Origin: an uncultured bacterium
GTDB lineage: Bacteria > Nitrospirota > Thermodesulfovibrionia > Thermodesulfovibrionales > CALJEL01
DNA length: 34,585 nt
Assembly (NCBI GenBank): GCA_938074335.1
Contig: CALJEL010000116.1
Location: forward strand, 1 to 34,585
Reading direction: 5' to 3'
The notes beneath the pieces are model-generated. The model saw only the letters and a list, made by a program, of their open reading frames with translations. It had not been told where the DNA came from and did not search any database. This document shows positions 1-8,391 of this stretch, in pieces. Positions within the stretch are counted from its first letter, which is position 1, and the number at the start of each line of letters is the position of its first letter. The position numbers were made by a program, and so were the translations under genes.

Positions 1-153
1 GTCTTCACCCAAAAGGTGAAGTTAGTTATGTATAGTAAGCTTATTAATAGTATTACACTAAGGTGTCGCAGGTAAAGCCTTTTTCGGCAGACTGCCAGTT
101 TTATTAAAGGCTTTTTATAAATTTCTAATGGCAGATTACGGTAAGGCTGTCTG
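1..153 (+). repeat. MITE-like intergenic element, copy A (left end cut by window)
   Basis: This is a partial copy of a repeat family seen twice more in the window (14237-14431 and 21910-22272). It starts with the hairpin CTTCACC-CAAAA-GGTGAAG, which matches TTCACCTTTTGGTGAA in copy B. It continues with TAAGGTGTCGC, GCCTTTTTCGGCAG and the terminal GGCAGATTACGGTAA. Inside, AAAGCCTTT (about 73-81) is complementary to AAAGGCTTT (about 115-123), and GGCAG-A-CTGCC forms a small palindrome. Its GGCAGATTA end faces cooC, about 40 bases away. No ORF is seen here. Homology to copies B and C was judged by eye. Confidence 0.7.
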
Positions 154-179
154 TCGCTCTGTTATGGTGTTTGATATGT

Positions 180-190
180 TATTATAAAAA
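180..190 (+). promoter_or_regulatory. Candidate -10 box of cooC, possibly leaderless
   Basis: TATTAT (180-185) followed by AAAAA runs directly into the cooC ATG. No purine-rich Shine-Dalgarno sequence lies in the 20 bases upstream. The spacing resembles a -10 box positioned for a transcript starting at or near the start codon. No convincing -35 was found, and AT-rich sequence gives such boxes by chance, so this is tentative. Confidence 0.35.
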
Positions 191-949
191 ATGTCATATA
201 TAATAGCCTTTGCAGGAAAGGGTGGAACAGGTAAGACGACTCTTTCTGCCCTTACAATAAGATTTCTTATTGAGAATCGCCGGGGTCCTGTTCTTGCTGT
301 TGATGCTGATAGCAATTCCTGTTTAAATGAGGCACTGGGTGTTCAAGTTCATGCAACTGTTGGACGGCTCAGGGAAGAGTCTCTTCAAACCATAAGGGCT
401 GGTGAGGAAAGGCCTGGTGGCATGAGTATGGAGCAACTTTTTGACTACAAAATTCAGCAGAGTCTGATTGAGGCAAAGGGCTTTGACCTTCTTGTGATGG
501 GCAGGCCAGAGGGTCCAGGTTGTTACTGTGCAGCAAATAATATTATAAGAAAATATACCGACAGGCTTTCAGAGCATTATCCCTATGTGGTTATTGATAA
601 TGAGGCCGGTATGGAGCATCTATCCAGAAGGACCACCCATAATGTGGATATCCTTTTTATTGTGAGTGATGCAACAAAGAAAGGTATCCTTACAGCCAGA
701 AGAATCAACGAGCTTGTGGATGAGCTTAAACTTGAAGTCAAACAGAGGTATCTGATAATAAACAGGGTCCAGGAAGACCCTTCCTCCTTAATAAACCTTG
801 CAAAAGAATACGGGTTAAATATCGCTGGAGCGCTCTTAGATGATCCTCTTATTGGTGAATATGATCTCAAAGGCATACCTGTCATGGAGTTACCAGAAGA
901 CTCAAGACTGCTTAGAAATTTTTATGATATATTGAACAGTTTGTTATAA
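191..949 (+). CDS. cooC: CooC-type nickel-insertion ATPase for CO dehydrogenase
   Basis: This is a 252-aa MinD/SIMIBI-class P-loop ATPase. The deviant Walker A GKGGTGKTT spans residues 9-17, with the family Asp in VDAD (37-40). The stretch GRPEGPGCYCAANN carries a CXC pair (C111, C113), which in CooC binds nickel at the dimer interface. CooC proteins load Ni into carbon monoxide dehydrogenase or the CODH/ACS complex in the cytoplasm. No CODH gene is in the window, but a CooT-family gene lies at 18682. The start is fixed by the conserved N-terminus MSYIIAFAGKGG. It sits 6 bases before the histidine kinase gene, so the two are probably cotranscribed. AcsF, the acetogen homologue, is an equivalent name. 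Confidence 0.88.
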   Translation: MSYIIAFAGKGGTGKTTLSALTIRFLIENRRGPVLAVDADSNSCLNEALGVQVHATVGRLREESLQTIRAGEERPGGMSMEQLFDYKIQQSLIEAKGFDLLVMGRPEGPGCYCAANNIIRKYTDRLSEHYPYVVIDNEAGMEHLSRRTTHNVDILFIVSDATKKGILTARRINELVDELKLEVKQRYLIINRVQEDPSSLINLAKEYGLNIAGALLDDPLIGEYDLKGIPVMELPEDSRLLRNFYDILNSLL

Positions 950-955
950 TAACTT

Positions 956-2374
956 ATGTCACCGCCTTTTTCTTCTAAACCCCTTACCCTGAAGCAAAAG
1001 CTTGTCTTGATAATGGTAGGGCTCTTCTTTGCCCTCTTGAGCATTCTTTTGATTTTATACTATCAAGCAGAAAAAAACCTCTACAGGAATCTTCAGGATC
1101 AGATAACAGATCTTTCAAAGGTTATTCAGGTCGGGGTTGAGGAGGTTACAGGTGCATCTGATGAAAAAAGATTAAAGGCATACCTTGCTCAATTAAGAGC
1201 TAAGGGGATAAAAGAGATATCCATCATAAGCAATACCGATGAGATAGTTGCAAGCACAAATCCTGAAAAAACAGGCAGTTCAATAAATCCCAGAAAGAAA
1301 GAGATGATAATCAAGGCAGAACTTGGAGAACCTGTTACTGCTGAGGGAAGAACATATAATGTAATTATACCGGTTATAACCAATAATGAGCATTATGGTT
1401 ATCTTCATCTGCAGATTAATACAGAGGATTTTTCCAAAATGCTCAGGTCAAATCTTTATAAGAGGATACTCGTAACATTAGCAATATTTCTCTTGGGGAC
1501 AATAATCATTGTCTTTCTATCAGCTCAGTATACAAGGCCTATTCAGGATATTATCATAGCGGTAAGAAAGATTATGGCAGGTGACTATAAATATAATCTC
1601 ACTGTTAATTCTTCTGGAGAAGTGGGAGAATTGAGTAAGAATATAGAAAGGATGGCACAGATTCTTGAGACACAACAGAGACTTCAGGAAAACCTGAGAA
1701 AGGCTGAACACCTTGCAACTGTAGGGCAATTTGCAAGGGAGGTTGCCCATGAAGTAAGAAATCCTTTAAATTTTATTAATCTTACAATTGACCATGTAAG
1801 GGCAAGATTATCTCGTGATAATGCCTTTCAGAAAGAAATAGCGCTTCTTGACACGGTAAAAAAGGAAGTGCATAGACTTGATGGACTCGTAAATAATTTT
1901 CTTGAATATGCAAGACCCCTAAGGGTAAATAAAAGAGAAACCAGTTCAGAGAGTTTTTTCAAAGAGCTCATAGACTTAATAAGGACAAAGGCAGATTCAA
2001 CAGGGATCCAGCTGAAAACAGAATTTTTATCCCTGCCGCCTCTCATAATAGATGCAGACCTTTTTAAAACCTGCCTTATGAATATAATAGGAAACTCCTT
2101 TGAGTCCATGCCTTCTGGTGGGCTGCTCACGATAAGGACATGGGATGAGGATAAAAATTATTTTATCGAGATTTCAGACACAGGTGAAGGCATATCAGAA
2201 GAAGATCTTGGCAGGGTTTTTGAACCCTTTTTCGCTACAAAACAGCATGGCCTTGGTCTTGGTCTTTCCACGGCAAAGAGGATAATAGAAGAGCACGGTG
2301 GCTCCATCTCTATAAAAAGTAAAAAGGCAGAAGGAACCACTGTGAGGATATGCCTGAAGCTGAAAGAGGTGTGA
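956..2374 (+). CDS. Membrane sensor histidine kinase, NtrB/AtoS-like
   Basis: This is a 472-aa two-component sensor. Transmembrane segments lie at about 15-36 and 169-190 and bracket an extracytoplasmic sensing domain of about 130 residues. A HAMP linker follows (about 190-243), then a HisKA domain with the phospho-acceptor in FAREVAHEVRNPLNF (H265). The HATPase domain shows GNSFESMP (N box), DTGEGI and GLGLGLSTAKRI. It should phosphorylate the NtrC-family regulator encoded 15 bases downstream. The ligand is unknown. Placement behind cooC suggests, but does not show, a link to CO, nickel or carbon metabolism. ORF-track lines on the other strand here are shadows. Confidence 0.9.
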   Translation: MSPPFSSKPLTLKQKLVLIMVGLFFALLSILLILYYQAEKNLYRNLQDQITDLSKVIQVGVEEVTGASDEKRLKAYLAQLRAKGIKEISIISNTDEIVASTNPEKTGSSINPRKKEMIIKAELGEPVTAEGRTYNVIIPVITNNEHYGYLHLQINTEDFSKMLRSNLYKRILVTLAIFLLGTIIIVFLSAQYTRPIQDIIIAVRKIMAGDYKYNLTVNSSGEVGELSKNIERMAQILETQQRLQENLRKAEHLATVGQFAREVAHEVRNPLNFINLTIDHVRARLSRDNAFQKEIALLDTVKKEVHRLDGLVNNFLEYARPLRVNKRETSSESFFKELIDLIRTKADSTGIQLKTEFLSLPPLIIDADLFKTCLMNIIGNSFESMPSGGLLTIRTWDEDKNYFIEISDTGEGISEEDLGRVFEPFFATKQHGLGLGLSTAKRIIEEHGGSISIKSKKAEGTTVRICLKLKEV

Positions 2375-2389
2375 TGAAGGATAGAACAA

Positions 2390-3754
2390 ATGGATGTTTT
2401 AGTAGTTGATGATGAAGAAAACCAGAGGAATATAATTGTTACAATCCTCCAGCAAGAGGGTATAGATGCCAGAGGAGCCTCAGCTCCTGAGGAGGCTATG
2501 GAGCTTATAAAAAAATATAAGCCAGAGGTTGTCCTTACAGACCTCAGGCTCGGCAGCATGGATGGCATAGAACTAATGGAGAAGGTCCATTCTCAGTCAG
2601 ACTCAAGACCACCTGCCTTTATAATCCTTACAGCCTATGGCACTATAGGCTCTGCAGTTGATGCAGTGAAAAAAGGTGCCTTTGATTATCTTACAAAGCC
2701 TGTTGACAGGGATGTCCTGCTTATCTCAATAAAGAGGGCTCTTGAAAGAGAGAGGATTATAAGGGAAAATATCAGGCTAAAGGAAGAACTATCTGAACAT
2801 TTTAAGATTGAGGGTATAGTTGGTAGATCTCCCAATTTTCTGAAGGCACTTTCTATTGCCAGAAGGGTAGCTTCTACAAATGCTACTGTTCTTATAACAG
2901 GTGAGAGTGGAACAGGCAAGGAGCTTATTGCCAAGGCCATCCATTACAACAGCCCGAGGAGTTCAAGGCCTTTTGTAGCCATAAATTGTGCATCTATACC
3001 TGAGACATTGATAGAAAGTGAGCTCTTTGGATATGAGGCAGGTGCCTTTACAGGTGCCGTGGCAAGGAAAAAGGGTCTCTTTGAGGCTGCCAATGAGGGT
3101 ACATTATTTCTTGATGAAATAGGGGATATGCCACTAACAACTCAGGCAAAGCTCCTGAGGGCGCTTCAGGAAAAGGAGATAATGAGGCTCGGTGGAAGAG
3201 AACCAGTAAAGATAGATGTGAGGCTCATAGCAGCAACAAACAAGAACCTTGAGGAAGAACTGAAAAGAGGAAGGTTCAGAGAAGACCTCTTCTACAGATT
3301 AAGGGTTATAACAATTGAGATGCCTCCTCTGAGGGAGAGAAAGGAGGATATCCCTCTTCTGGTAGAATACTTCATAAAGAAATATTTAAAGGAGTTCCAA
3401 AAGACAATTAAGGGTATAGAATCACTTGCCCTCAAGAGACTGGAGGGATACCACTGGCCAGGTAATATTAGACAGCTTATGTCAGTAATTGAGAAGGCGG
3501 TGATAATGACTGATGAGATTATAAGGATTGATCATATAAAGGATGAATTAAAAGACTTCTCAGCTCAAAGTATCTACGATATCGATATCCCGGCAGAGGG
3601 CATTAATCTTGAGGAACTGGAAAAGGAGCTTTTAAAAAAGGCAATGGAGAAATCAAACGGAGTTATAGCCAGGGCGGCAAAACTTCTCGGTCTCAGCTAT
3701 AAGGCCTTCTGGTACAGGTGGCAGGCCATGCAGAATCAGAAGTCAGATACCTGA
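2390..3754 (+). CDS. Sigma54-dependent NtrC-family response regulator
   Basis: The 454-aa protein has three domains. The receiver (1-120) has DD at 7-8 and phospho-Asp D51 in TDLRLGSMDG. The AAA+ domain (about 145-380) has Walker A GESGTGKE (171-178) and the sigma54-contact loop GAFTGA (218-223). The C-terminal Fis-type helix-turn-helix ends in AAKLLGLSYKAFWYRWQ. It activates sigma54-RNA polymerase from enhancer sites. The ATG follows GAAGGA about 10 bases upstream. It is the partner of the kinase just upstream and converges with the phosphofructokinase gene, leaving 4 bases between stops. Its target promoters are not evident. Confidence 0.92.
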   Translation: MDVLVVDDEENQRNIIVTILQQEGIDARGASAPEEAMELIKKYKPEVVLTDLRLGSMDGIELMEKVHSQSDSRPPAFIILTAYGTIGSAVDAVKKGAFDYLTKPVDRDVLLISIKRALERERIIRENIRLKEELSEHFKIEGIVGRSPNFLKALSIARRVASTNATVLITGESGTGKELIAKAIHYNSPRSSRPFVAINCASIPETLIESELFGYEAGAFTGAVARKKGLFEAANEGTLFLDEIGDMPLTTQAKLLRALQEKEIMRLGGREPVKIDVRLIAATNKNLEEELKRGRFREDLFYRLRVITIEMPPLRERKEDIPLLVEYFIKKYLKEFQKTIKGIESLALKRLEGYHWPGNIRQLMSVIEKAVIMTDEIIRIDHIKDELKDFSAQSIYDIDIPAEGINLEELEKELLKKAMEKSNGVIARAAKLLGLSYKAFWYRWQAMQNQKSDT

Positions 3755-3758
3755 CTTT

Positions 3759-5030
3759 CTATAAACAGATCGGCTTGCAGGAGAAATCCTGAGTTATATA
3801 AGAGAATCTCTTCTTAAACTCCATCGGGGTCATCCCTGCAACCTTAGATATTTTCTTTAAATTCTCTTCCCTGAAATCCTCCTGCTCCAGCCGTATCATA
3901 TACATCCTGCCAACCCTGTAGGTCTCTGAATTTATATCCACAAGTCTTGGACTTATCCTCCCTTCTCTGTCAGTCAATTCTTTGAAGGCCAGAGGATAAA
4001 GTCTTCCTTCATAGAGGGTGATAATCGCTCCTTTGCCGCCTTCAAGCAGGAATCTTACAGCACCGTATCCAAGATTTCTTGTATATTCCACATCAAAAGG
4101 TATAGGAGCTGCTGCCCTTAGTTCATAGCCAATATTTTTATCAACTATGGTTACATCTATTCCGTATTCCTTAAGTGTCTTTTTCACTTCATGCTTTAAG
4201 ACCCTGCCGAGCTGTATCTCTGAAAGCCTGATCCTTCCTGTCTCATCCTTTTCAAGATACTCGTACCTGCTGAGTTCATTTATGTCAAGTTTTTCAGCTA
4301 TCCCTTCTGCCAGAATCGCCACTCCATGATTTCTTGCCATGGCAAGCCTCTTTAATATTGAGCCCGCAAGTATATCTGAGATCATCTTGAGAGGAACGGT
4401 CCTTTCCTTGAATTCCTCAGGAATAAGGGTTATTGTTGCACCTGATGATTTGCCAATTCCAAGGGCAAGGTGACCTGCATGTCTTCCCATGGTGGTTACA
4501 AAATACCATCTTTCCATTGTCCGTGCATCTTCCATTATATTTTTTACAATCTCCACACCCCAGTGCCTTGCTGTCTCATATCCAAATGTGGGCATACCAC
4601 CTGGCAGGGGTATATCATTATCAATCGTCTTTGGTACATGGGCAACTGATAACCATTCTGCCTCTTTCTGAATCCAGTTTGCCATAAAGGCAGTACCCTC
4701 TCCTCCGATTGTTATTAGATAACGAATACCTAACTCCTTCAATGTCTTTAACAGTACTTTGAATTTTTCCTTTACCCTGTCAGGGTAATCCCTCGAGGTT
4801 CCGAGAATGGAGCCTCCCTGTGTATGGATCCTTGAGACATCATTGATGGTGAGTTTTATGACCGAGCTTTTGTCACCATTGAACAGTCCTTTAAAACCCC
4901 CTTTAATGCCCTTTACCTTATAGCCTTCGTTTATGGCCTCTATGGTTGCAGAACTAATCACACCATTTATACCGGGTGCCGGGCCACCTCCTACAACTAT
5001 TCCGAAATATCCCTTTTTCGTTTCTGCCAT
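3759..5030 (-). CDS. 6-phosphofructokinase family protein (phosphoryl donor uncertain)
   Basis: This 423-aa protein phosphorylates fructose 6-phosphate, or runs the reversible PPi-linked reaction. The N-terminal loop is GGGPAPGINGVI (14-25), the donor site is IGGEGT (108-113), and the substrate loop is VPKTIDND (132-139). At the two classical donor-specificity positions it combines Gly (GGEGT, ATP-like) with Lys (PKTIDND, common in PPi enzymes but also in some ATP-dependent lineages). The usual Mg-binding Asp of GGDGS is Glu here. It sits 3 bases downstream of the class II aldolase gene, so two consecutive glycolytic steps are cotranscribed. Length exceeds the roughly 320-aa E. coli enzyme and fits the longer PPi-PFK/TP0108-like groups. 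Confidence 0.9.
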   Translation of the reverse strand: MAETKKGYFGIVVGGGPAPGINGVISSATIEAINEGYKVKGIKGGFKGLFNGDKSSVIKLTINDVSRIHTQGGSILGTSRDYPDRVKEKFKVLLKTLKELGIRYLITIGGEGTAFMANWIQKEAEWLSVAHVPKTIDNDIPLPGGMPTFGYETARHWGVEIVKNIMEDARTMERWYFVTTMGRHAGHLALGIGKSSGATITLIPEEFKERTVPLKMISDILAGSILKRLAMARNHGVAILAEGIAEKLDINELSRYEYLEKDETGRIRLSEIQLGRVLKHEVKKTLKEYGIDVTIVDKNIGYELRAAAPIPFDVEYTRNLGYGAVRFLLEGGKGAIITLYEGRLYPLAFKELTDREGRISPRLVDINSETYRVGRMYMIRLEQEDFREENLKKISKVAGMTPMEFKKRFSYITQDFSCKPICL

Positions 5031-5033
5031 AAA

Positions 5034-6305
5034 TTACCTTGATAAATCTCTCACTTTTTCCCTGACAATTTCCACAGTATTTGTAACCCTGAGTTTTTTG
5101 AACAGCAGTTCAAACCGGGCTGCCAGTTCATCTCTGAGCCCTGTTTTAATATCTTCTGAAAGGTCCCACCACCTTTTCTTTAATGCACCAAATCCCTTTT
5201 TCCTCACCTTGTATATAAACTGCTCCTCTGTTTCACCCTCTTTTTTCTCTGATAAGAATTCTTTTCTTAGATATTCATAGACCTCATTCCTGAAGTTTGA
5301 GGGAAGGGCTTTACTTTCATAAATGATATTTTGAAAACCTGTTGCAAGATGTATCTCTGCTGTACCTGCTTGAGGGAACATATCAAAGGCATCTTCAGGT
5401 AGTGTGGAGGCTCCGTGCTGAACTGCTCCTCCTAGACCGTATTCCTTCCTTGCTATCTCTGAGAGATTTTTGAGTGTTTCAAAATCTATGCTGACCTGTT
5501 TGAGGCTTCCGTCAGGAAGCACTATGCCTCCATGAGATGTACCTGTCTGAACACTTATCTTGCTGAGGCCATTTTTTTCTTTAAATACCGTATTAAATCC
5601 ATCAAGAAAGGCCCTTAATTCTTCAGGTGTGCTGTTTTTATGTCCTATCTCTCCTATCTCTCCACCTATGGATATGGAAACTCCTTCCGGTTCAAGGGAT
5701 CTTATATATTCAGCAAGCATGGCAGTATATTCAAAATTAGGTCTTTGCTGTTCAAAAAGCTCCTCTTTTGATAAATCCACAAGCGTTGAGCTGTCAATGT
5801 CTATATTATAAAATTCAGCCTCTATTGCCTCTCTGATTAATCTTTTTAGATAATTGATCTCTCCATCAGGGTCTTTTTCAAAGTTTCTCCTTACAATCTG
5901 AAAATGATCACCCTGAAGAAAGACAGGCCCTCTGTATCCTTCCCTTACAGCTGCAGAAAGGATAACAGCAGCGTATTCAAGAGGTCTCTGTTTTGTATAT
6001 CCTATTTCTGAACGGGCAATCTCAAAGATAACGGCACCAACATTGTATTCGATAGCCTTTCTGAAGGCAGCCCTTGCAACATCATAGGTGAGCCCCCTGA
6101 TGTTTATGGCTGGAACAGTAAACCCAGGATAATCCTCTGCAAAATATTCATAAAGGCCCTTTATGGAGGCAGGCCATACACCCTGTAATTTTGCCTCTTC
6201 CTTTAACTGAAGCAGGGCTTCTCTTTTCTTATCTTCATCTTCAGTAAATACAGCATTATAAACCCTTTCATCAAGGGCATTACCAGTGGTCCGTAAATTC
6301 CTCAT
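5034..6305 (-). CDS. Class II fructose-bisphosphate aldolase-like protein
   Basis: The 423-aa protein shows the class II (zinc) aldolase pattern. FLQGDHFQ carries the Asp-His of the active site, ISIGGEIGEIG replaces the usual Glu-rich metal loop, and VQTGTSHGG and VQHGASTLPEDAF correspond to the later His and phosphate-binding motifs. It is longer than E. coli FbaA (about 359 aa), with an N-terminal extension of about 70 residues. The reaction is fructose 1,6-bisphosphate to and from two triose phosphates, in either direction. The ATG overlaps the stop of the small Cys-rich gene (ATGA), whose last codons supply a strong GAGGAGGAA ribosome site, so translation is coupled. A tagatose-bisphosphate aldolase or other specificity is possible. 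Confidence 0.82.
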   Translation of the reverse strand: MRNLRTTGNALDERVYNAVFTEDEDKKREALLQLKEEAKLQGVWPASIKGLYEYFAEDYPGFTVPAINIRGLTYDVARAAFRKAIEYNVGAVIFEIARSEIGYTKQRPLEYAAVILSAAVREGYRGPVFLQGDHFQIVRRNFEKDPDGEINYLKRLIREAIEAEFYNIDIDSSTLVDLSKEELFEQQRPNFEYTAMLAEYIRSLEPEGVSISIGGEIGEIGHKNSTPEELRAFLDGFNTVFKEKNGLSKISVQTGTSHGGIVLPDGSLKQVSIDFETLKNLSEIARKEYGLGGAVQHGASTLPEDAFDMFPQAGTAEIHLATGFQNIIYESKALPSNFRNEVYEYLRKEFLSEKKEGETEEQFIYKVRKKGFGALKKRWWDLSEDIKTGLRDELAARFELLFKKLRVTNTVEIVREKVRDLSR

Positions 6306-6478
6306 TGTTCCTCCTCAAATTTTTTAAGACTTTGTTTTTTAATGGCCTCCTCTTCAGATAGCTTTATACTGATATCCCTAACAAATTCGGGACAGTGTAT
6401 GGATTTCCCCGAGATGGTGAATTTTTTCTGACAGGTTTCCCTCCAGGCACATATGACGCAGCATTCTATTTTTTCCAT
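6302..6478 (-). CDS. Small cysteine-rich protein, 58 aa (absent from the ORF track)
   Basis: This was read directly from the sequence because it is too short for the ORF track. The product begins MEKIECCVICAWRETCQ and has five cysteines (6, 7, 10, 16, 29), including a CVIC pair, then an acidic/basic helical tail ending KKFEEEQ. That layout suggests metal binding, but the family is not recognised. Its TGA overlaps the aldolase ATG, and its 3' end carries the aldolase ribosome site. The start ATG is preceded by GGGTGA at 4 bases. Upstream the same frame stays open (ECLNCKAGEF, another CXXC) back to an in-frame TGA at 6518-6520, and beyond that to ATG at 6533-6535. The gene may therefore once have been longer. 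Confidence 0.7.
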   Translation of the reverse strand: MEKIECCVICAWRETCQKKFTISGKSIHCPEFVRDISIKLSEEEAIKKQSLKKFEEEQ

Positions 6479-6545
6479 AAACTCACCCGCCTTACAGTTC
6501 AGGCACTCCAGAAAACTTCAGATTCCTGGAGGCATACAAAAGGGT

Positions 6546-7436
6546 TTATAAATTCAAACCTCTATGCTTATATTTATGATACCATGAAAGGACGATCTCT
6601 ATGTTATAAATAATAGAGTCTTTGGAATTCATTATATACAGGGTATTGGCTATATGGAATATCTCTTTTTTGATCCTTTCAACTGGTGGTGGTTCTTTAA
6701 AAAAATTGCGGAGCTCCTCCTCAAACATGGGAACTATCTTATCCTTCATCCTGAGTTCAGTATCCATAAAAAAGATGCTCAATTCGGGGGAAAGGGTCTT
6801 TATCCTTTTTAAAAAAGCCTTTATCTCTTTCTGGTAAATCTGTTTTGGTGGAGAGGATTTGATCTCTGCATAGAGTATAGAATTATTGAATTTTGCTATT
6901 ACATCGTAATCTCCACCAGCTGTTATCTCACCTTCAGGTGAAATGGCGGGTCTTTTAAATCTTATTCCCCATATTGAGTCCATTAGAAATTCTCTTTTCA
7001 GGATTTCCGAAAAAAACCATTCAAGGGTCTCACCAAAACTCTTTACCGGCCTTGTAAGAAAAAATAATTCTCTGTCAGGAAATTTATCAACCAGTTTAAT
7101 ATTTTTTAGATAGGATATGTATTCTTTTGTTACTTTTTCTGTAGCATAGTGTGTTACCTGGGCAGCTGTAAAGCCCTTCTGAAATTTAATAACATCTCTT
7201 AAAAATAGACGAAAAGAGTATTTATGCAGCTTCCTGTAATAATCCTCAATATAAGCAGGCTCTGGTATGAGAAGGTCCTGAGAGGGTTCTTTTGTGTAGA
7301 TCTTCAGCCCCCTTTTTCTCAGGAGGGCCTCAATGGAAGGAGATAAATCCCTTATAACCTCTCTCAGTCTTTTAATCTCTTTTTTGTAATAAGAAATTGA
7401 TGGCGGAAGTAATAGCTTGGGAGGTTTTTCAGTCAT
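6546..7436 (-). CDS. Hypothetical protein with PD-(D/E)XK nuclease-like core
   Basis: The 296-aa protein is not recognised as a named family. The C-terminal half contains GGDYDVIA followed by LYAEIKSS (D178, then E191-x-K193). This is the D...ExK pattern of the PD-(D/E)XK restriction-endonuclease-like fold, on predicted beta strands. The N-terminal 150 residues are charged and mostly helical, perhaps with a winged-helix part (GFTAAQVTHYATEKVTKEYISYLKNI). No membrane segment is present. It overlaps the end of yjbQ by 8 bases and lies upstream of the Cys-rich gene and aldolase, so it is in the same operon. No methylase or other restriction partner is nearby. Nuclease activity is inferred from the motif only. 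Confidence 0.6.
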   Translation of the reverse strand: MTEKPPKLLLPPSISYYKKEIKRLREVIRDLSPSIEALLRKRGLKIYTKEPSQDLLIPEPAYIEDYYRKLHKYSFRLFLRDVIKFQKGFTAAQVTHYATEKVTKEYISYLKNIKLVDKFPDRELFFLTRPVKSFGETLEWFFSEILKREFLMDSIWGIRFKRPAISPEGEITAGGDYDVIAKFNNSILYAEIKSSPPKQIYQKEIKAFLKRIKTLSPELSIFFMDTELRMKDKIVPMFEEELRNFFKEPPPVERIKKEIFHIANTLYIMNSKDSIIYNIEIVLSWYHKYKHRGLNL

Positions 7437-7833
7437 CAGAAAGTATCTTTACCACAACCCTTCTGTGCCTCGGACCGTCAAATTCACAAAAATATATAGC
7501 CTGCCATGTCCCGAGAACAAGGCGTCCATCTTCTATAAAGACAAATTTATCAACCCCTACTATCGTTGATTTAATATGGGCATCTGCATTGCCTTCCCTG
7601 TGGAGGTAATTAAGATCCTGGGGTGCAAGTCTTGTCAGGAGTGTCTGGATGTCCTTCTGGACTGATGGATCAGCTCCTTCATTTATAGTGATACCTGCAG
7701 TTGTGTGAGGTACAAAGAGGAAACAGATACCATTTTTAATCCCCTCATTGTCAATAAGCTTCTGGATCTCAGAGGTTATATCAATAAACTCTGTTCTTGA
7801 TTTACTCTTTACAGCAATGTTTTTTACCTTCAT
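7429..7833 (-). CDS. yjbQ: YjbQ/UPF0047 family protein
   Basis: The 134-aa protein has the UPF0047 signature: VPHTTAGITINEGADP near residue 40-55, later LNYLHREGNADAHIKS, and the closing GTWQAIYFCEFDGPRHRRV with conserved His/Asp/Glu residues. E. coli YjbQ has weak thiamine-phosphate synthase activity, but the physiological role of the family is unclear. The start at 7833 was chosen because GGAGGCAAGGA precedes it and the protein then begins MKVKNIAV like its relatives. The track ORF adds 11 non-conserved residues. It overlaps the next gene by 8 bases and follows the adenosine-specific-kinase-like gene by 41 bases. Confidence 0.85.
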   Translation of the reverse strand: MKVKNIAVKSKSRTEFIDITSEIQKLIDNEGIKNGICFLFVPHTTAGITINEGADPSVQKDIQTLLTRLAPQDLNYLHREGNADAHIKSTIVGVDKFVFIEDGRLVLGTWQAIYFCEFDGPRHRRVVVKILSDD

Positions 7834-7874
7834 TCCTTGCCTCCAGCCCGAGGTGTGAACTAACAAGGTGTGGT

Positions 7875-8357
7875 CTAAAGTTTATAGCCGATCTTTCTAA
7901 GGAATTCCTTTCTCTTAATCCTGTCTTCATTACTCTCAACTCCTTTTGGTGAGGCTCCATCTATAACACCCAGTATGCCCCTTCCCTGTTCTGTCTGGGC
8001 AACTATCACCTCCAGTGGATTTGCTGTGGCACAGAATATCCTGCATACCTCCTGGCAGGCCTTTATCTGATTAAGGATATTTATAGGATAGGCCTTTCTG
8101 AGCAGTATACAGAATACATGACCTGCTCCTATATCCTGGAGGATAGACACACAATTTTCTATGAGATCTTCAGCATTCCCCTCTGTCCTTATAAGGCAGG
8201 GACCAGATGCCTCTGTAAAGGCTATGCCAAATTCTGCACCGGGAAGACTGGTAACAAGAATTTCATAGAGATCTTCAGCAGTTTTTATAAAATGGGTCTG
8301 TCCAAGGATTATATTACAACCCTCAGGTATATTGATTTTAATTGCCCTTAGCTCCAT
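7875..8357 (-). CDS. Adenosine-specific kinase-like protein (DUF355)
   Basis: The 160-aa protein matches the DUF355/adenosine-specific kinase family in length and pattern: IPEGCNIILGQTHFIKTAEDL, FGIAFTEASGPCLIR, GHVFCILLRKAYPINILN, CRIFCATANPLEVIVAQT and GRGILGVIDGASPKG. The annotated name comes from an archaeal structure with adenosine-related ligands, and the true role in bacteria is not settled. The start at 8357 follows AAGGGAGGCACC, a clear ribosome site. The longer track ORF (to 8405) would run into the divergent upstream region. It is the first gene of the minus-strand operon that ends with phosphofructokinase. Confidence 0.82.
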   Translation of the reverse strand: MELRAIKINIPEGCNIILGQTHFIKTAEDLYEILVTSLPGAEFGIAFTEASGPCLIRTEGNAEDLIENCVSILQDIGAGHVFCILLRKAYPINILNQIKACQEVCRIFCATANPLEVIVAQTEQGRGILGVIDGASPKGVESNEDRIKRKEFLRKIGYKL

Positions 8358-8391
8358 GGTGCCTCCCTTTTCTGCTATAATGAATAAAATT

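Noticed and set aside
6518-6520. Selenocysteine codon in the small Cys-rich gene
   Set aside because: No convincing SECIS-type hairpin follows the TGA (only a 4-bp stem is seen) and no selenocysteine gene is in the window. ATG 6478 has a better ribosome site.
6395-6613. Plus-strand 72-aa ORF MYGFPRDGEFF
   Set aside because: It is antisense to the Cys-rich gene and the end of the PD-(D/E)XK gene, has no ribosome site and no family resemblance.
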